Positions 1-8,229 of a stretch of 64,000 bases of DNA are shown here, one piece after another. The notes beneath the pieces are model-generated. The model made no database searches, was not told the origin of the DNA, and worked only from the letters and a program-made list of their open reading frames with translations. The position numbers were made by a program, and so were the translations under genes. The stretch comes from Rhodospirillaceae bacterium. GTDB taxonomy: Bacteria > Pseudomonadota > Alphaproteobacteria > Rhodospirillales > Casp-alpha2. Location of the stretch: contig JAERTE010000073.1 of NCBI GenBank assembly GCA_016845145.1, positions 49,984-113,983 on the forward strand, in the 5' to 3' direction. The first letter of the stretch is position 1. Each line of letters begins with the position of its first letter.

Positions 1-636
1 CACCCGCGGATTGCCGTATTCGGCTTCGTTTTCGCCGTAAAAGATCAGGGGGATTTCATAGGCAATGGACTGTTTCGGAGCCAGCGCCTTCTGACCAAAG
101 ATGAAGGGCTGGAAAGGGTGGAACATATTCTCCGTCGCCAGGCGCGTCAGCAACCGATGGACTCGTCCGTTGGGTGTGGTCAAGATATTGTCGAAGCCCG
201 CGTGAATCCAACGCTGGAAATTGCGCCACCCCCAGTCGGTATAAATATGGGGAGCCCAGGTTACCGTCAGAGGATTCATACCGAATTTGTATTTGAGAAT
301 ATGGGACTGGAAAAAGCTGTCCTTGCCGCCCGAGCCTGGAACGATGCAATCATAACGGCCATCCGTGCGCCGGTGGCGGTCACAGAGCTCGCGAAGTTCC
401 TGTTCCCTCTGTTCCCAGTCGGTGCCAGCCTTATCTTCGGCGACACGACACGCATCGCAAATGCCTTCTTTGTCAATCAACAGGGTTTTTTTTGTGCTGC
501 CCTTGGTGTGCTTGTATTCAACAGCCGAGTTGGGCCGCTGGTTGGACATGTTGCAACGGCGACAGAAAATGATCTCGCGCGGCAGGCCGTACTTAATCTC
601 CAGTTCGTCCTCGTTTTCATTAGTTCCGTCGTGCAT
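1..636 (-). CDS. N-acetyl sugar amidotransferase (WbpG/PseA/PtmG type), C-terminus cut by window edge
   Basis: Probably transfers an amide nitrogen from glutamine-derived ammonia to a sugar N-acetyl group, giving an acetamidino group, as WbpG/PseA/PtmG-type enzymes do for nonulosonic acids. The visible 212 residues carry a CRRC motif near residue 26 and a CDAC motif near residue 60 (a likely zinc pair), followed by a PP-loop of the form PGSGGKDS near residue 100, where ATP would bind. The family is usually about 380 residues, so the C-terminal part lies left of the window. The ATG at 636 has GGAGAG about 8 bases upstream. It is the last visible gene of the legionaminate-type operon and lies 52 bases behind the SDR gene, matching PtmG, which makes the acetamidino form of legionaminic acid in Campylobacter. 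Confidence 0.85.
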   Translation of the reverse strand, partial: MHDGTNENEDELEIKYGLPREIIFCRRCNMSNQRPNSAVEYKHTKGSTKKTLLIDKEGICDACRVAEDKAGTDWEQREQELRELCDRHRRTDGRYDCIVPGSGGKDSFFQSHILKYKFGMNPLTVTWAPHIYTDWGWRNFQRWIHAGFDNILTTPNGRVHRLLTRLATENMFHPFQPFIFGQKALAPKQSIAYEIPLIFYGENEAEYGNPRV

Positions 637-688
637 CAGGTCGTCTCTCCGTTTCGGTTCACAATAATCTGAAAATGTGGCGAAAGGC

Positions 689-1504
689 TCACCAAGCGGA
701 AAAACCGCCATCGACGGCCAAGGTCTGCCCGGTCACATAACTAGCAGCCTCCGAGGCTAGGAAAACCACCGCGCCGATCATCTCATCGGCTTCCGCCATT
801 CGGCCCATTGGAACCTTGGCGCTGTACTTGTCGGTGAATATGTCGTTTTGGCCGCTGGCGACACCACCGGGCACCAGGGTGTTGACCCGGATATTTTGCT
901 CCCCCCAATAGGTCGCCAAGTATTGGGACAAGCCAATCACCGCCGCCTTGGAAGCGGCATACACCGCTGGCAAGCTGATGGTGACGCCCATGTATTCCGA
1001 GCCTTCATAAATCCGCTGGTCCGGAGCGACGATACCGTAAATCGACGATGTCTGAATGATGCTGCCGCCCCGCCCGCGCGCTACCATACGCTTGCCGACG
1101 GCCTGTGATACCAGAAACATGCCATCGATATTGACGTTCATGATATCGCGCCAAGTTTCCGGGCTGTAATCCTCATAAGGTGCGAAAAAAGCCTCCAAGT
1201 TCTCACACTTCATAGCCGCGTTATTCAGCAGGATATCGATTTCACCTATGTCCCGGGTGACGGTTTCGACCATGGCTTCGACCGAAGCCGGGTTGCCGAC
1301 ATCGCATTCGACGGCCAAGGCCTTCCCGTCATGCTTTTCACTAATTCGGCCCGCCAGTTCCGTCGCGGCGACCGCGTCGATATCGACCACGGCGACAGCG
1401 GCGCCATAAGAGGCAAGACCGGAACAGACACAGCTCCCGATAATGCCGGCGCCGCCGGTGACGACCGCGACTTTACCAGAGAGGTCAAAAAGTTCTGGTT
1501 TCAT
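689..1504 (-). CDS. ptmA: SDR-family oxidoreductase, PtmA-like
   Basis: A 271-residue classical short-chain dehydrogenase. It has the N-terminal nucleotide-binding glycine motif (GGAGIIGS, about residue 17), an NNAA motif near residue 93, the catalytic Ser in TSSIYG and the YAASK Tyr-Lys pair near residue 183. It ends in the usual DGG motif. In the Campylobacter ptm locus the SDR PtmA lies next to the CMP-legionaminate synthetase and has been linked to supply of the glucosamine phosphate precursor. The same adjacency holds here, with a 1-base gap to legF. The family is clear. The exact substrate is inferred from synteny, and a general sugar or polyol dehydrogenase remains possible. Confidence 0.85.
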   Translation of the reverse strand: MKPELFDLSGKVAVVTGGAGIIGSCVCSGLASYGAAVAVVDIDAVAATELAGRISEKHDGKALAVECDVGNPASVEAMVETVTRDIGEIDILLNNAAMKCENLEAFFAPYEDYSPETWRDIMNVNIDGMFLVSQAVGKRMVARGRGGSIIQTSSIYGIVAPDQRIYEGSEYMGVTISLPAVYAASKAAVIGLSQYLATYWGEQNIRVNTLVPGGVASGQNDIFTDKYSAKVPMGRMAEADEMIGAVVFLASEAASYVTGQTLAVDGGFSAW

Positions 1505-1505
1505 G

Positions 1506-2207
1506 TCAGGTTTTACTCCGCTGCGACATAATCATTCTTACGATTTCAAAATCCAAAGGGTGATCAATATCGAAAGACCGCTCTTCCGGCATGACAAAAA
1601 TTCCGGTGTCTGGATAAAACACCTGTGGATCTTCGACAAAGACATCGCGCCGCCACACGTATATGGAGGCATTCATGTCGTAACAAGGGGGCGCGTCCTG
1701 GCGGCGCGTCACCGGCCTATCGAGGGTCTTCGAAACATGAACGCAACCGTCAGAAGATTCCTCGACCAGATTGAAATAAGGTGATCGGCGAGCCGGCGAG
1801 CCGGTGATCACGTTGCTCAAACCCTTGTCTTTGAGTAATTGCACGGCGCCGCGGATATCTGCTGGCAGCCTCAGAGGCGAAGTTGCGTCCAGGTCGACCA
1901 GGATGTCGAATGTCTTGCTGGCTTTTTCTTCCGCTGCCAATAGGCAATGGCGGATGGCCGGTAGCTTGCTCGCCGTGTCCGTCGCCATTTCAGCTGGGCG
2001 TTCGATTGGCCAGTCGACCCCATGCTCTTCCGCCACGGATAGAATTTCCATCGAATCGCTGCTCACGGCGATGCCTTCGAACAATCCGCTTTGCTTGGCC
2101 TGCTCGACCGTATGAGCGATCAGAGGAAGGCCTTCGAGAAGTGCGGTGTTTTTTCCGGGCACGCCCCTGGACCCGCCGCGGGCGCAAATAGTGCAAAGGG
2201 TGCTCAT
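1506..2207 (-). CDS. legF: CMP-legionaminic/N-acylneuraminate cytidylyltransferase
   Basis: Activates a nonulosonic acid with CTP to the CMP-sugar used by glycosyltransferases. The 233-residue protein starts with the family signature (ARGGSRGVPGKN, residues 9-20) that binds CTP. It has a DLDATSPLR segment near residue 107 and a Gly/Ser-rich sugar-binding region of the NeuA/PtmB type. The length is normal for a cytidylyltransferase without a fused esterase domain. The start overlaps the end of the upstream oxidoreductase gene by 4 bases, so the two are probably translationally coupled. Legionaminic rather than neuraminic acid is inferred from the GDP-sugar-type neighbours (ptmE, legB, legC, legG). 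Confidence 0.9.
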   Translation of the reverse strand: MSTLCTICARGGSRGVPGKNTALLEGLPLIAHTVEQAKQSGLFEGIAVSSDSMEILSVAEEHGVDWPIERPAEMATDTASKLPAIRHCLLAAEEKASKTFDILVDLDATSPLRLPADIRGAVQLLKDKGLSNVITGSPARRSPYFNLVEESSDGCVHVSKTLDRPVTRRQDAPPCYDMNASIYVWRRDVFVEDPQVFYPDTGIFVMPEERSFDIDHPLDFEIVRMIMSQRSKT

Positions 2208-3130
2208 GGTCTCGCTTCGCCCCGATCAACCCAACGGCCTTCTCGCGCCGCCAGTTCGGCCGCCACGATCAGCGCATCGACCTCAAGCCCCTGGTCCGCC
2301 GAACACAGGCTACTGTCATCACAATCAAGTGCGGTCCGGTGCTGCGCCAGATAACTTTCGTCCCTTTCCACATCAATGTTATTGACATGATCGCCACAGC
2401 TCACGGTGTTGGCGATTAGGTCTGCCCGTACCGTACCGTTATCCATGACGGCGACAATTTCACGCTGTGGCTTGTCCTGTAGATAGTTCATTTGCAGGGT
2501 TACAACCGGGCAGCGTTCAGTTTGCAACAGCACAGAGAAAACATCGTCGCTGTCGATTTCGAGTTTACTGAACCGTCCACCCAGGGCGGCAACTCGGCGC
2601 CACGGACCGCACAGCCAGGTCGCGTAATCCAACTCGTGGCTTAAGTCACGAAGCACGCCTCCGCCAGCCGCGCGGCTGGCCGAATAACTTTGCCGATAGT
2701 CGGTATCGGGCCGCCAATCGGGCAGATACTGACCTGTATGCGCACTGAAAGAAAGAACAGGACGGTCGCCAATTGCTTGTCGTAAGGCCTGCAAAACCGG
2801 GTTAAACCGCAAGTTATACGCCACGTGCAAAGACTTGAACGCGTTGTCGGGCATTTCTTGAACCGACCCGAACAAAGGTTTTTCGACCAGCACCGTTCCC
2901 GTGAAGCCCGCCTCGGCCAGACCTGATAAATTTGCCGCATGTTCGTTGGTTGCGCTGGCGACGACTACGTAATCGGGGTGCCCGTCAGCGAGCGCTTCGG
3001 GGATCGTCTTATAGAGGCGTGACGCCGCCACGTCCCGGCGGCTGACCACGGCGACCTCGGCCTTCAGTTCGCCCAAGAGGCGGGCATGCCGCTGACCGAC
3101 GGAGCCATAACCGATGACAAGGGCCTTCAA
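2204..3130 (-). CDS. Gfo/Idh/MocA-family oxidoreductase in the ptmF position
   Basis: A 308-residue NAD(P)-dependent oxidoreductase. An N-terminal Rossmann motif (GYGSVG, residues 7-12) and the EKP motif near residue 84 mark the Gfo/Idh/MocA family, and the C-terminal half is the alpha/beta substrate domain. It lies between ptmE and legF with 4-base overlaps on both sides. That is the position occupied in the Campylobacter ptm locus by ptmF, whose product has been linked with PtmA to precursor supply. The role here is inferred from position only. A different sugar dehydrogenase is possible. Confidence 0.8.
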   Translation of the reverse strand: MKALVIGYGSVGQRHARLLGELKAEVAVVSRRDVAASRLYKTIPEALADGHPDYVVVASATNEHAANLSGLAEAGFTGTVLVEKPLFGSVQEMPDNAFKSLHVAYNLRFNPVLQALRQAIGDRPVLSFSAHTGQYLPDWRPDTDYRQSYSASRAAGGGVLRDLSHELDYATWLCGPWRRVAALGGRFSKLEIDSDDVFSVLLQTERCPVVTLQMNYLQDKPQREIVAVMDNGTVRADLIANTVSCGDHVNNIDVERDESYLAQHRTALDCDDSSLCSADQGLEVDALIVAAELAAREGRWVDRGEARP

Positions 3131-4185
3131 GGTTTAAAGACCTCGTCAAATTCAATGTTGGCTTGGTTTAGGTCTTCGATTTGTCCGATGTCCAGCCAGT
3201 ATTCCCGAATGGGGAAAACAGTCGGGGCTTGGCCTTTGTCGATCAGGGCCTGAAACAAATCCGGCATGTCCATCGGTTTGCCTGTTTCGATCAGCGAAAA
3301 AGCCTCCGGTTCGATCACGTATATACCGGCGTTGACAAAAAACCTGTGCAGCGGCTTCTCGTCGATCCCGGTAATGTGGGAGTCTTCGATCTGCACCACA
3401 CCGAAGGGAACCTGAACGTCATACTCGCGTACACCCATGGTGGCCTGGCCATCATGTTCGTTATGAAAATTCAGCAGATGCTCAAAATTCACCCGGGTCA
3501 ACAAGTCCCCGTTCATGACAATGATCGGCGCCTCCAGGGTGTCTTCGATCAATCCCAGCGGTCCTGCGGTGCCGAGGGGTTCGTCTTCATGGATGTAGGA
3601 AATCTCAACGCCCCAGCGGCTGCCATCCCCAAAATAGTCTTTGACCATGTCCGCCTTGTAGTTAACCGAAAGATAAAACTTCTGGAAATTTTGTTCGGCA
3701 AAACTTTCCAGAATCGTTTCCAGCACCGGTTTCTGGCCGACCGGGATAAGGGGTTTGGGTATGGTTTCGGTCAACGGGCGCAATCGGTTGCCCTGGCCAC
3801 CGGCCATCAGAACCACCCGATTTGGCCGTCCCGCCAGCTTGCTAAATGCAATTTGGTCGGCCATGTGCTGACCGATCACCTTGCCCTGGTTGTCGATTAT
3901 GGGCATCTGCAGGAATTGCATCCGCGACATGATGTCGCGAATTTCTGATATTTCCATTTCCGGGCTTCCCGTATGGGGCTTGTCGTTCATGACCTTCGAT
4001 ACGGGTTCGGAAAGCGCTGTCTTGCGTAAGATGCCCCGGCGGATATCGCCATCGGTGACCGTTCCCAACAATTTCTGTTCGTCGTCGACCACCAGGCATA
4101 TCTGCAGACCGCCTTCTTCGATGATGCCGATGGCATCGAGGATAGCCGTTTGCGGTCCAATCAGTGTTTTTTTCCAGGCCTTCAT
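3127..4185 (-). CDS. ptmE: CBS-domain sugar-phosphate nucleotidyltransferase (GlcN-1-P guanylyltransferase type)
   Basis: Likely transfers GMP to glucosamine 1-phosphate to open the GDP-sugar route to legionaminic acid, as PtmE does. Residues 1 to about 115 form a CBS pair, which may sense a nucleotide. The nucleotidyltransferase domain follows, starting with MAGGQGNRLRPLTETIPKP near residue 125 (the nucleotide-binding and catalytic loop). A VMNGDLL metal site and a C-terminal WLDIG motif are also present. The ATG at 4185 is preferred because GGAAGG lies 5 bases before it. A start 16 codons upstream has no such site. It overlaps the downstream oxidoreductase gene by 4 bases. Confidence 0.88.
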   Translation of the reverse strand: MKAWKKTLIGPQTAILDAIGIIEEGGLQICLVVDDEQKLLGTVTDGDIRRGILRKTALSEPVSKVMNDKPHTGSPEMEISEIRDIMSRMQFLQMPIIDNQGKVIGQHMADQIAFSKLAGRPNRVVLMAGGQGNRLRPLTETIPKPLIPVGQKPVLETILESFAEQNFQKFYLSVNYKADMVKDYFGDGSRWGVEISYIHEDEPLGTAGPLGLIEDTLEAPIIVMNGDLLTRVNFEHLLNFHNEHDGQATMGVREYDVQVPFGVVQIEDSHITGIDEKPLHRFFVNAGIYVIEPEAFSLIETGKPMDMPDLFQALIDKGQAPTVFPIREYWLDIGQIEDLNQANIEFDEVFKP

Positions 4186-4277
4186 ACTACCTTCCAATGG
4201 TCCTTGGCCGGATTGCCGCAATCTTCTTGTCACCGTTGTCGATGACCCGACAATCCCATTGGCGCCTCAATGATCGC

Positions 4278-5447
4278 TCATTGCGTAGCCGCTTCCTGAT
4301 CGTGGAAGGGTTTGGCAATGATGTTCTCCAGCGACACCGTGGCAAGGATATCCTTGATTTTGGCCGATGCGCCGGAACGACCGTAGGGCGGCTGGGTGCG
4401 CATGGCGTGCTCCATAAACGCCGGATCGATGGCGCGGTTTATGGCCTGCTCGATATCGTCTCTGGTTTCTCCGCAATCGATGACGGAGGCGGCTCGCAAG
4501 CGGCCTTTCTGGCGATCCCCGATGTTCACCGTCGGTGTCGTTGTCGAGGGAGCCTCGACCAAGCCGCTTGAAGAATTGCCGATCACCGCTTCGGCGATGC
4601 TCAAAGCGCTCAAATATCGATGATGGCCGAGACTGTCGACGTACAAGACCCGCCCTTCGTTTTCCGCCGCGAAACGTTGCACGGCTTGGGAAATCTGGCG
4701 ATTGCCAACGTCCGCGTTTACGCCGGTGATGACTACCCGATAGTCGGGAAGGGCGTCAAGGGCAGCCAGCATTTCCCTCACCGCCGCCGCCGGTGCGGCA
4801 TCGGACAAAGTCACCGGATGGTACGTGACCAGGAAAAACCGCGGCCCTAGGTCGAACTCGAGCGATGCCGAAAGCTCATGGCGCGTCATCATCTCCGTTC
4901 GGGAAAGCGCATCCAGCCCAGGCGTGCCGACATTGAAAATCCGTTCCGGCGCTTCGCCCATTTGTTCAACTCGCCGGGCATAAGGTTCGGCGGCGGTGAA
5001 ATGCAAGTGGGCCATCTTAGTGATGGCGTGGCGGATCGATTCATCGAAGGCCCCTTCGGTGACTTCGCCGCCGTGAAGATGCGCCACCGGAATCCGCAAG
5101 ATCAGCGCCGCTGACGCAGCCGCCAGCATCTCATACCGATCACCTAGGATAACCAATATATCCGGACGCAGGAAGTCCAGGGCTTCGGCCAATCCGGTTG
5201 TTGCGACACCAACGGAGCGGGCAATACCGAGGGCTGTATCGTCATCCGGCAGCGGAACCTTGACGCTGATGGTAAATCCATCGGCCTCGATCTCTTTGTA
5301 GGTCTCACCGGAATGAGATGACAAATGCGCTCCCGTCACCAACATCTGCAACTCCAGATCGGCGGCGTCGGCGATGTCACGGGCTAGCCACTGCAGGTGA
5401 CTGTATTCGGCCCGCGATCCGGTAACCAGACAAATCCTGCGGCTCAT
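4278..5447 (-). CDS. legG: UDP/GDP-sugar 2-epimerase (hydrolysing), LegG/NeuC family
   Basis: Removes the nucleotide and epimerises C2 to give the free 2,4-diacetamido-trideoxymannose that a NeuB-type synthase would condense with phosphoenolpyruvate. The 389-residue protein has the hallmark HGGEVTEGAFDE-IRHAITK region (about residues 94-113) of hydrolysing 2-epimerases, and the NSSSG-EAP nucleotide-binding segment near residue 291. It overlaps legC by 4 bases. In related loci a neuB/legI gene normally sits beside this one; none is present here. The 92 bases between it and ptmE hold no gene. Confidence 0.9.
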   Translation of the reverse strand: MSRRICLVTGSRAEYSHLQWLARDIADAADLELQMLVTGAHLSSHSGETYKEIEADGFTISVKVPLPDDDTALGIARSVGVATTGLAEALDFLRPDILVILGDRYEMLAAASAALILRIPVAHLHGGEVTEGAFDESIRHAITKMAHLHFTAAEPYARRVEQMGEAPERIFNVGTPGLDALSRTEMMTRHELSASLEFDLGPRFFLVTYHPVTLSDAAPAAAVREMLAALDALPDYRVVITGVNADVGNRQISQAVQRFAAENEGRVLYVDSLGHHRYLSALSIAEAVIGNSSSGLVEAPSTTTPTVNIGDRQKGRLRAASVIDCGETRDDIEQAINRAIDPAFMEHAMRTQPPYGRSGASAKIKDILATVSLENIIAKPFHDQEAATQ

Positions 5448-6601
5448 TGGCAGAGAATCTCTTTCAGAGCATCGACGACCCGATCCTGATCCGCGTCAGA
5501 CAAGCCCGCCGAGCAGGGCAGCGTCAGGATGTTGCGCCACACCGCTTCACAAACCGGCGTCGCTTCCGCGGGTGCCGAAAGATAGGGGGTTTGCAGATGT
5601 ATGGGTTTCCAGAAGGTCCGCCCGTCAATGCCTTTCGTGCGCAGCTGATCGACGACATCGGCGGCGGCGGGATGACGGTTTTCGCCCAGGGTGATGCCGC
5701 TGAACCAGCAGGCGCCAACCGCCCAGGCCGGATCGGGAAAAAAGCCGATGCCGGGCACGCCCATGAGTGCCTCCCGATAGCGGCCGCTGATGGCCCGTTT
5801 GCGCGCCACCAGATCATCGACCCGCTCCATCTGAGCGCAGCCAACGGCAGCTTGAAGATTGGTCATGCGGTAATTGTAGCCGACCCGATCGTGATCGTAG
5901 CCGGTGTCACTGCGTGCCGTTGTACCCAAATGCCGGGCCAGGGCGACCACGGCCTCGTCTTGGCCTCCGACGGCACCGCCACCGCCGGCGGTGACTGTTT
6001 TATTGCCATTAAAGGAGATAACCGTCAGGTCGGCGCCCAATGCACCAACGGAACGCCCCTTGTAGGTGGCACCAAGCGCCGCCGCCGCATCGGCGACAAC
6101 GGCGAGGCCGAATTCCCGCGCCGTCTCGACAATCGGGTCCATGTCGGCGGGCTGACCGAGAACATATACCGGCATGACCGCCTTGACCCTGCGGTTGCTG
6201 GCCTTGTGAAAAACGTCACTGCCACGCCGCTCCGTCTGGATTTCCAGGGCCTTGCGGAAACTGGCGGGATCGAGCCCCCAGCTATCATATGAAACATCCA
6301 TCAACCAGGGAGACGCGCCACAGTGGGCGATGGCGTTGGCGCTGGCGATAAAGGTCAACGACGGCAGGACCACCAGGTCGTCCCGTTCGACACCAAGGGT
6401 TGTCAGCGCCAGATGCAATCCCGTGGTGCCGGAAGAAACGGCGGTAACCGCCTTGGCGTCGATCGCCTTAGCGACCGCTTCTTCAAACTGCGTGACGAAA
6501 GGCCCGACCGAAGAAACGAAGGTGCTGTCGACACAGTCTTGTAGATATCGGGCTTCGTTTCCGCGCAGGTCCGGAACACAAAGGGGGATCATGTCAGCCA
6601 T
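5444..6601 (-). CDS. legC: PLP-dependent sugar aminotransferase (DegT/DnrJ/EryC1/StrS), LegC-like
   Basis: Adds the C4 amino group to a 4-keto-6-deoxy nucleotide sugar. The 385-residue DegT-family protein has the substrate and PLP-binding Ser-Gly-Thr-Thr motif near residue 60. The catalytic lysine lies in the SFNGNKTVTAGGGG segment (about residue 200), and the C-terminal WKP...HLQ region is as in LegC/PglE-type enzymes. It lies directly after legB with 6 bases between, and the pair dehydratase-aminotransferase is the core of bacillosamine/legionaminic precursor synthesis. The nucleotide (GDP) is inferred from ptmE. Confidence 0.9.
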   Translation of the reverse strand: MADMIPLCVPDLRGNEARYLQDCVDSTFVSSVGPFVTQFEEAVAKAIDAKAVTAVSSGTTGLHLALTTLGVERDDLVVLPSLTFIASANAIAHCGASPWLMDVSYDSWGLDPASFRKALEIQTERRGSDVFHKASNRRVKAVMPVYVLGQPADMDPIVETAREFGLAVVADAAAALGATYKGRSVGALGADLTVISFNGNKTVTAGGGGAVGGQDEAVVALARHLGTTARSDTGYDHDRVGYNYRMTNLQAAVGCAQMERVDDLVARKRAISGRYREALMGVPGIGFFPDPAWAVGACWFSGITLGENRHPAAADVVDQLRTKGIDGRTFWKPIHLQTPYLSAPAEATPVCEAVWRNILTLPCSAGLSDADQDRVVDALKEILCQ

Positions 6602-6607
6602 TGTGTC

Positions 6608-7609
6608 TTAGACCATATACCCACTGTTGGCGCGAACCCGGTCCATGTGGCCGCGCCACCACTCGACGGTGCGTTCGATCCCCTGCTCCAAACTGACTTG
6701 CGAAGACCAGCCTGTAGCCCTTGTCAGGCGACTGGCATCGGCAAGCAGGGTCAAAACTTCGCTGCCAGCGGGGCGCTTGCGATGTTGTTCCTGTACGATC
6801 GGCTTTTCACAACCGGTCACCGCGCGCACCTTGTCGATCATCTCGCCGATGCTGACCATGCGGCCGCTGCCGGCGTTAAAGACCGAGCCAATATGCGAGG
6901 CATCAAGGCTGGCGGCGGCGATAAAGGCTTCGACCGTGTCACCGACAAAATTGAAATCCCGTGTCGGAGTCAGATCACCGACGCGGATGTCCTCGCAACG
7001 ATCATCCAGCACCTGCCGGATCACCGTGCTGATGACGGCGCGTTCGGACTGGCGCGGACCATAGGTGTTGAAAGGACGCAACGTAACCACCGGCAACTCG
7101 AAAGAGCGGGCAAAAGACTCGGTGATCATATCGGCTCCGATTTTGGAAGCCGAATACGGGGACTGACCCTGCAGGGGGTGCTCTTCGGTGATCGGCGTAA
7201 ACAGAGCGGTTCCGTACACTTCGCTGGTCGAGGTATGAACGACGCGGGATGCCCCACCCTCGAGCGCTGCTTTCAGTACATTGACCGTTCCCAGAACGTT
7301 AGTCTGCACACAACTGGAAGGGGCATCGTATGAATAGGGTATCGCAATCAGCGCTGCCAGATGGAACACCACATCCTGTCCCTTGGCCAAAGCCGCCATC
7401 TGATGCGGGTCGCGTACGTCGCCGCGCACGACACGCAGGACCGAACGGATTTCTTTAGAGGCATCGTCGAGCCAGCCAGAGCTGTCGAAGGAGTTATAAA
7501 GGGCCAGCGCTGTGACATCGGCTCCCAACGCGACCAGCCTTTCGGCCAGATGAGAGCCGATGAAGCCGTCGGCTCCGGTAACCAAAACTTTGCGGTTTTC
7601 CCAAGTCAT
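6608..7609 (-). CDS. legB: NDP-sugar 4,6-dehydratase, LegB-like SDR
   Basis: A 333-residue extended SDR. It has the GADGFIGSHL cofactor motif (residues 11-20), a TSTSEVYG segment with the catalytic Thr/Glu pair near residue 130, and YSASK with the Tyr-Lys pair near residue 152. The Phe-Asp-Ser-Ser-Gly-Trp sequence near residue 46 is typical of LegB, the GDP-GlcNAc 4,6-dehydratase that starts legionaminic acid synthesis. It is the first enzyme gene after the antiterminator gene and the ops-like element, so it is the first to benefit from antitermination. UDP-GlcNAc as substrate cannot be excluded. Confidence 0.88.
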   Translation of the reverse strand: MTWENRKVLVTGADGFIGSHLAERLVALGADVTALALYNSFDSSGWLDDASKEIRSVLRVVRGDVRDPHQMAALAKGQDVVFHLAALIAIPYSYDAPSSCVQTNVLGTVNVLKAALEGGASRVVHTSTSEVYGTALFTPITEEHPLQGQSPYSASKIGADMITESFARSFELPVVTLRPFNTYGPRQSERAVISTVIRQVLDDRCEDIRVGDLTPTRDFNFVGDTVEAFIAAASLDASHIGSVFNAGSGRMVSIGEMIDKVRAVTGCEKPIVQEQHRKRPAGSEVLTLLADASRLTRATGWSSQVSLEQGIERTVEWWRGHMDRVRANSGYMV

Positions 7610-7644
7610 CAGTCGATCGTCTTCATTCTTTTCGTAAATCCAGG

Positions 7645-7656
7645 CACGCTACCGCA
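7645..7656 (-). promoter_or_regulatory. ops-like RfaH/NusG-paralogue recruitment element
   Basis: On the transcribed minus strand the leader between the NusG-like gene and legB reads TGCGGTAGCGTG, which differs in one base from the Escherichia coli ops core GGCGGTAGCGTG recognised by RfaH. It lies 66 bases after the stop of the RfaH-like gene and about 35 bases before legB. A U-rich hairpin candidate (CCGGT, seven T, ACCGG at 7685-7701) lies just before it. The match is seen directly. That the neighbouring factor reads it is inferred from position. Confidence 0.6.
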
Positions 7657-7721
7657 GTCCGGGTGAAAGCACTCTCCCAGACGACCGGTAAAAAAAACCG
7701 GAAGCGCGATATGGCCGCCTC

Positions 7722-8225
7722 TTACGCCAAAGCGCCTAACTGTTCCGCATCCACACGAACCTTCACTGCCCGACCTAGAAGGTCGAGCAGGATGAAGACC
7801 CTTTCGCGGTCGTCGACACAATCAAACAGGCCGACCTGATCGGTAAGGGGGCCGCCATTTATATGCACCTTGTCACCCTTCCGGTAGGGAAGGTATTTGT
7901 TCATCAACACCCAGCCGTCAGCGTCCTCACGGGCGTGGATGCTTTGGATGATCTGTTCCGGCACACACACAGGCTCGTTACCATTCGCCACCAGCTGGCT
8001 GACGCCAATGGTTGAATTGACCGCCCGCCAACGCGCCACCTCCATATCCATGCCGACGAACAGATAGCGCGGAAACAGAGGCGTCGGCACGGTATCGGTG
8101 CGGCGGGCGTGACGGCGTATTTTCAGGTACTGCGGCAGGTAAACATCAAAGCCCTGGCGCTCCAGATTCAGCCTAGCCCTAGCCTCGGAGCGGGCACGGG
8201 TGTTGGCAACAAACCATTTCAGCAT
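7722..8225 (-). CDS. NusG-family transcription antiterminator (RfaH/UpxY-like paralogue)
   Basis: A 167-residue NusG paralogue. Residues 1 to about 100 form the NGN domain that binds RNA polymerase, with the typical WFVANT start and PLFPRYLFVG motif near residue 50. Residues about 110-167 form a KOW domain (KGDKV-INGGPLTDQVG). Such paralogues are usually encoded at the head of long polysaccharide operons and prevent premature termination. Here it lies 4 bases behind the regulator gene, and an ops-like element follows before legB. The housekeeping nusG would be next to secE and ribosomal-protein genes, which are absent. Confidence 0.88.
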   Translation of the reverse strand: MLKWFVANTRARSEARARLNLERQGFDVYLPQYLKIRRHARRTDTVPTPLFPRYLFVGMDMEVARWRAVNSTIGVSQLVANGNEPVCVPEQIIQSIHAREDADGWVLMNKYLPYRKGDKVHINGGPLTDQVGLFDCVDDRERVFILLDLLGRAVKVRVDAEQLGALA

Positions 8226-8229
8226 CGCC

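Noticed and set aside
1129..1150. TTGACGTTCATGAT-like sequence resembling the shared promoter-operator module
   Set aside because: It lies inside the ptmA coding sequence, lacks the right half-site (no TGAAC) and the -10 box, and is explained by codons of the conserved NVNIDG strand.
3181..3948. A 255-codon plus-strand frame opposite ptmE, and the similar 281-codon frame at 5447-6292 opposite legC
   Set aside because: Both are antisense frames kept open by GC-rich codon usage of well-identified minus-strand genes.
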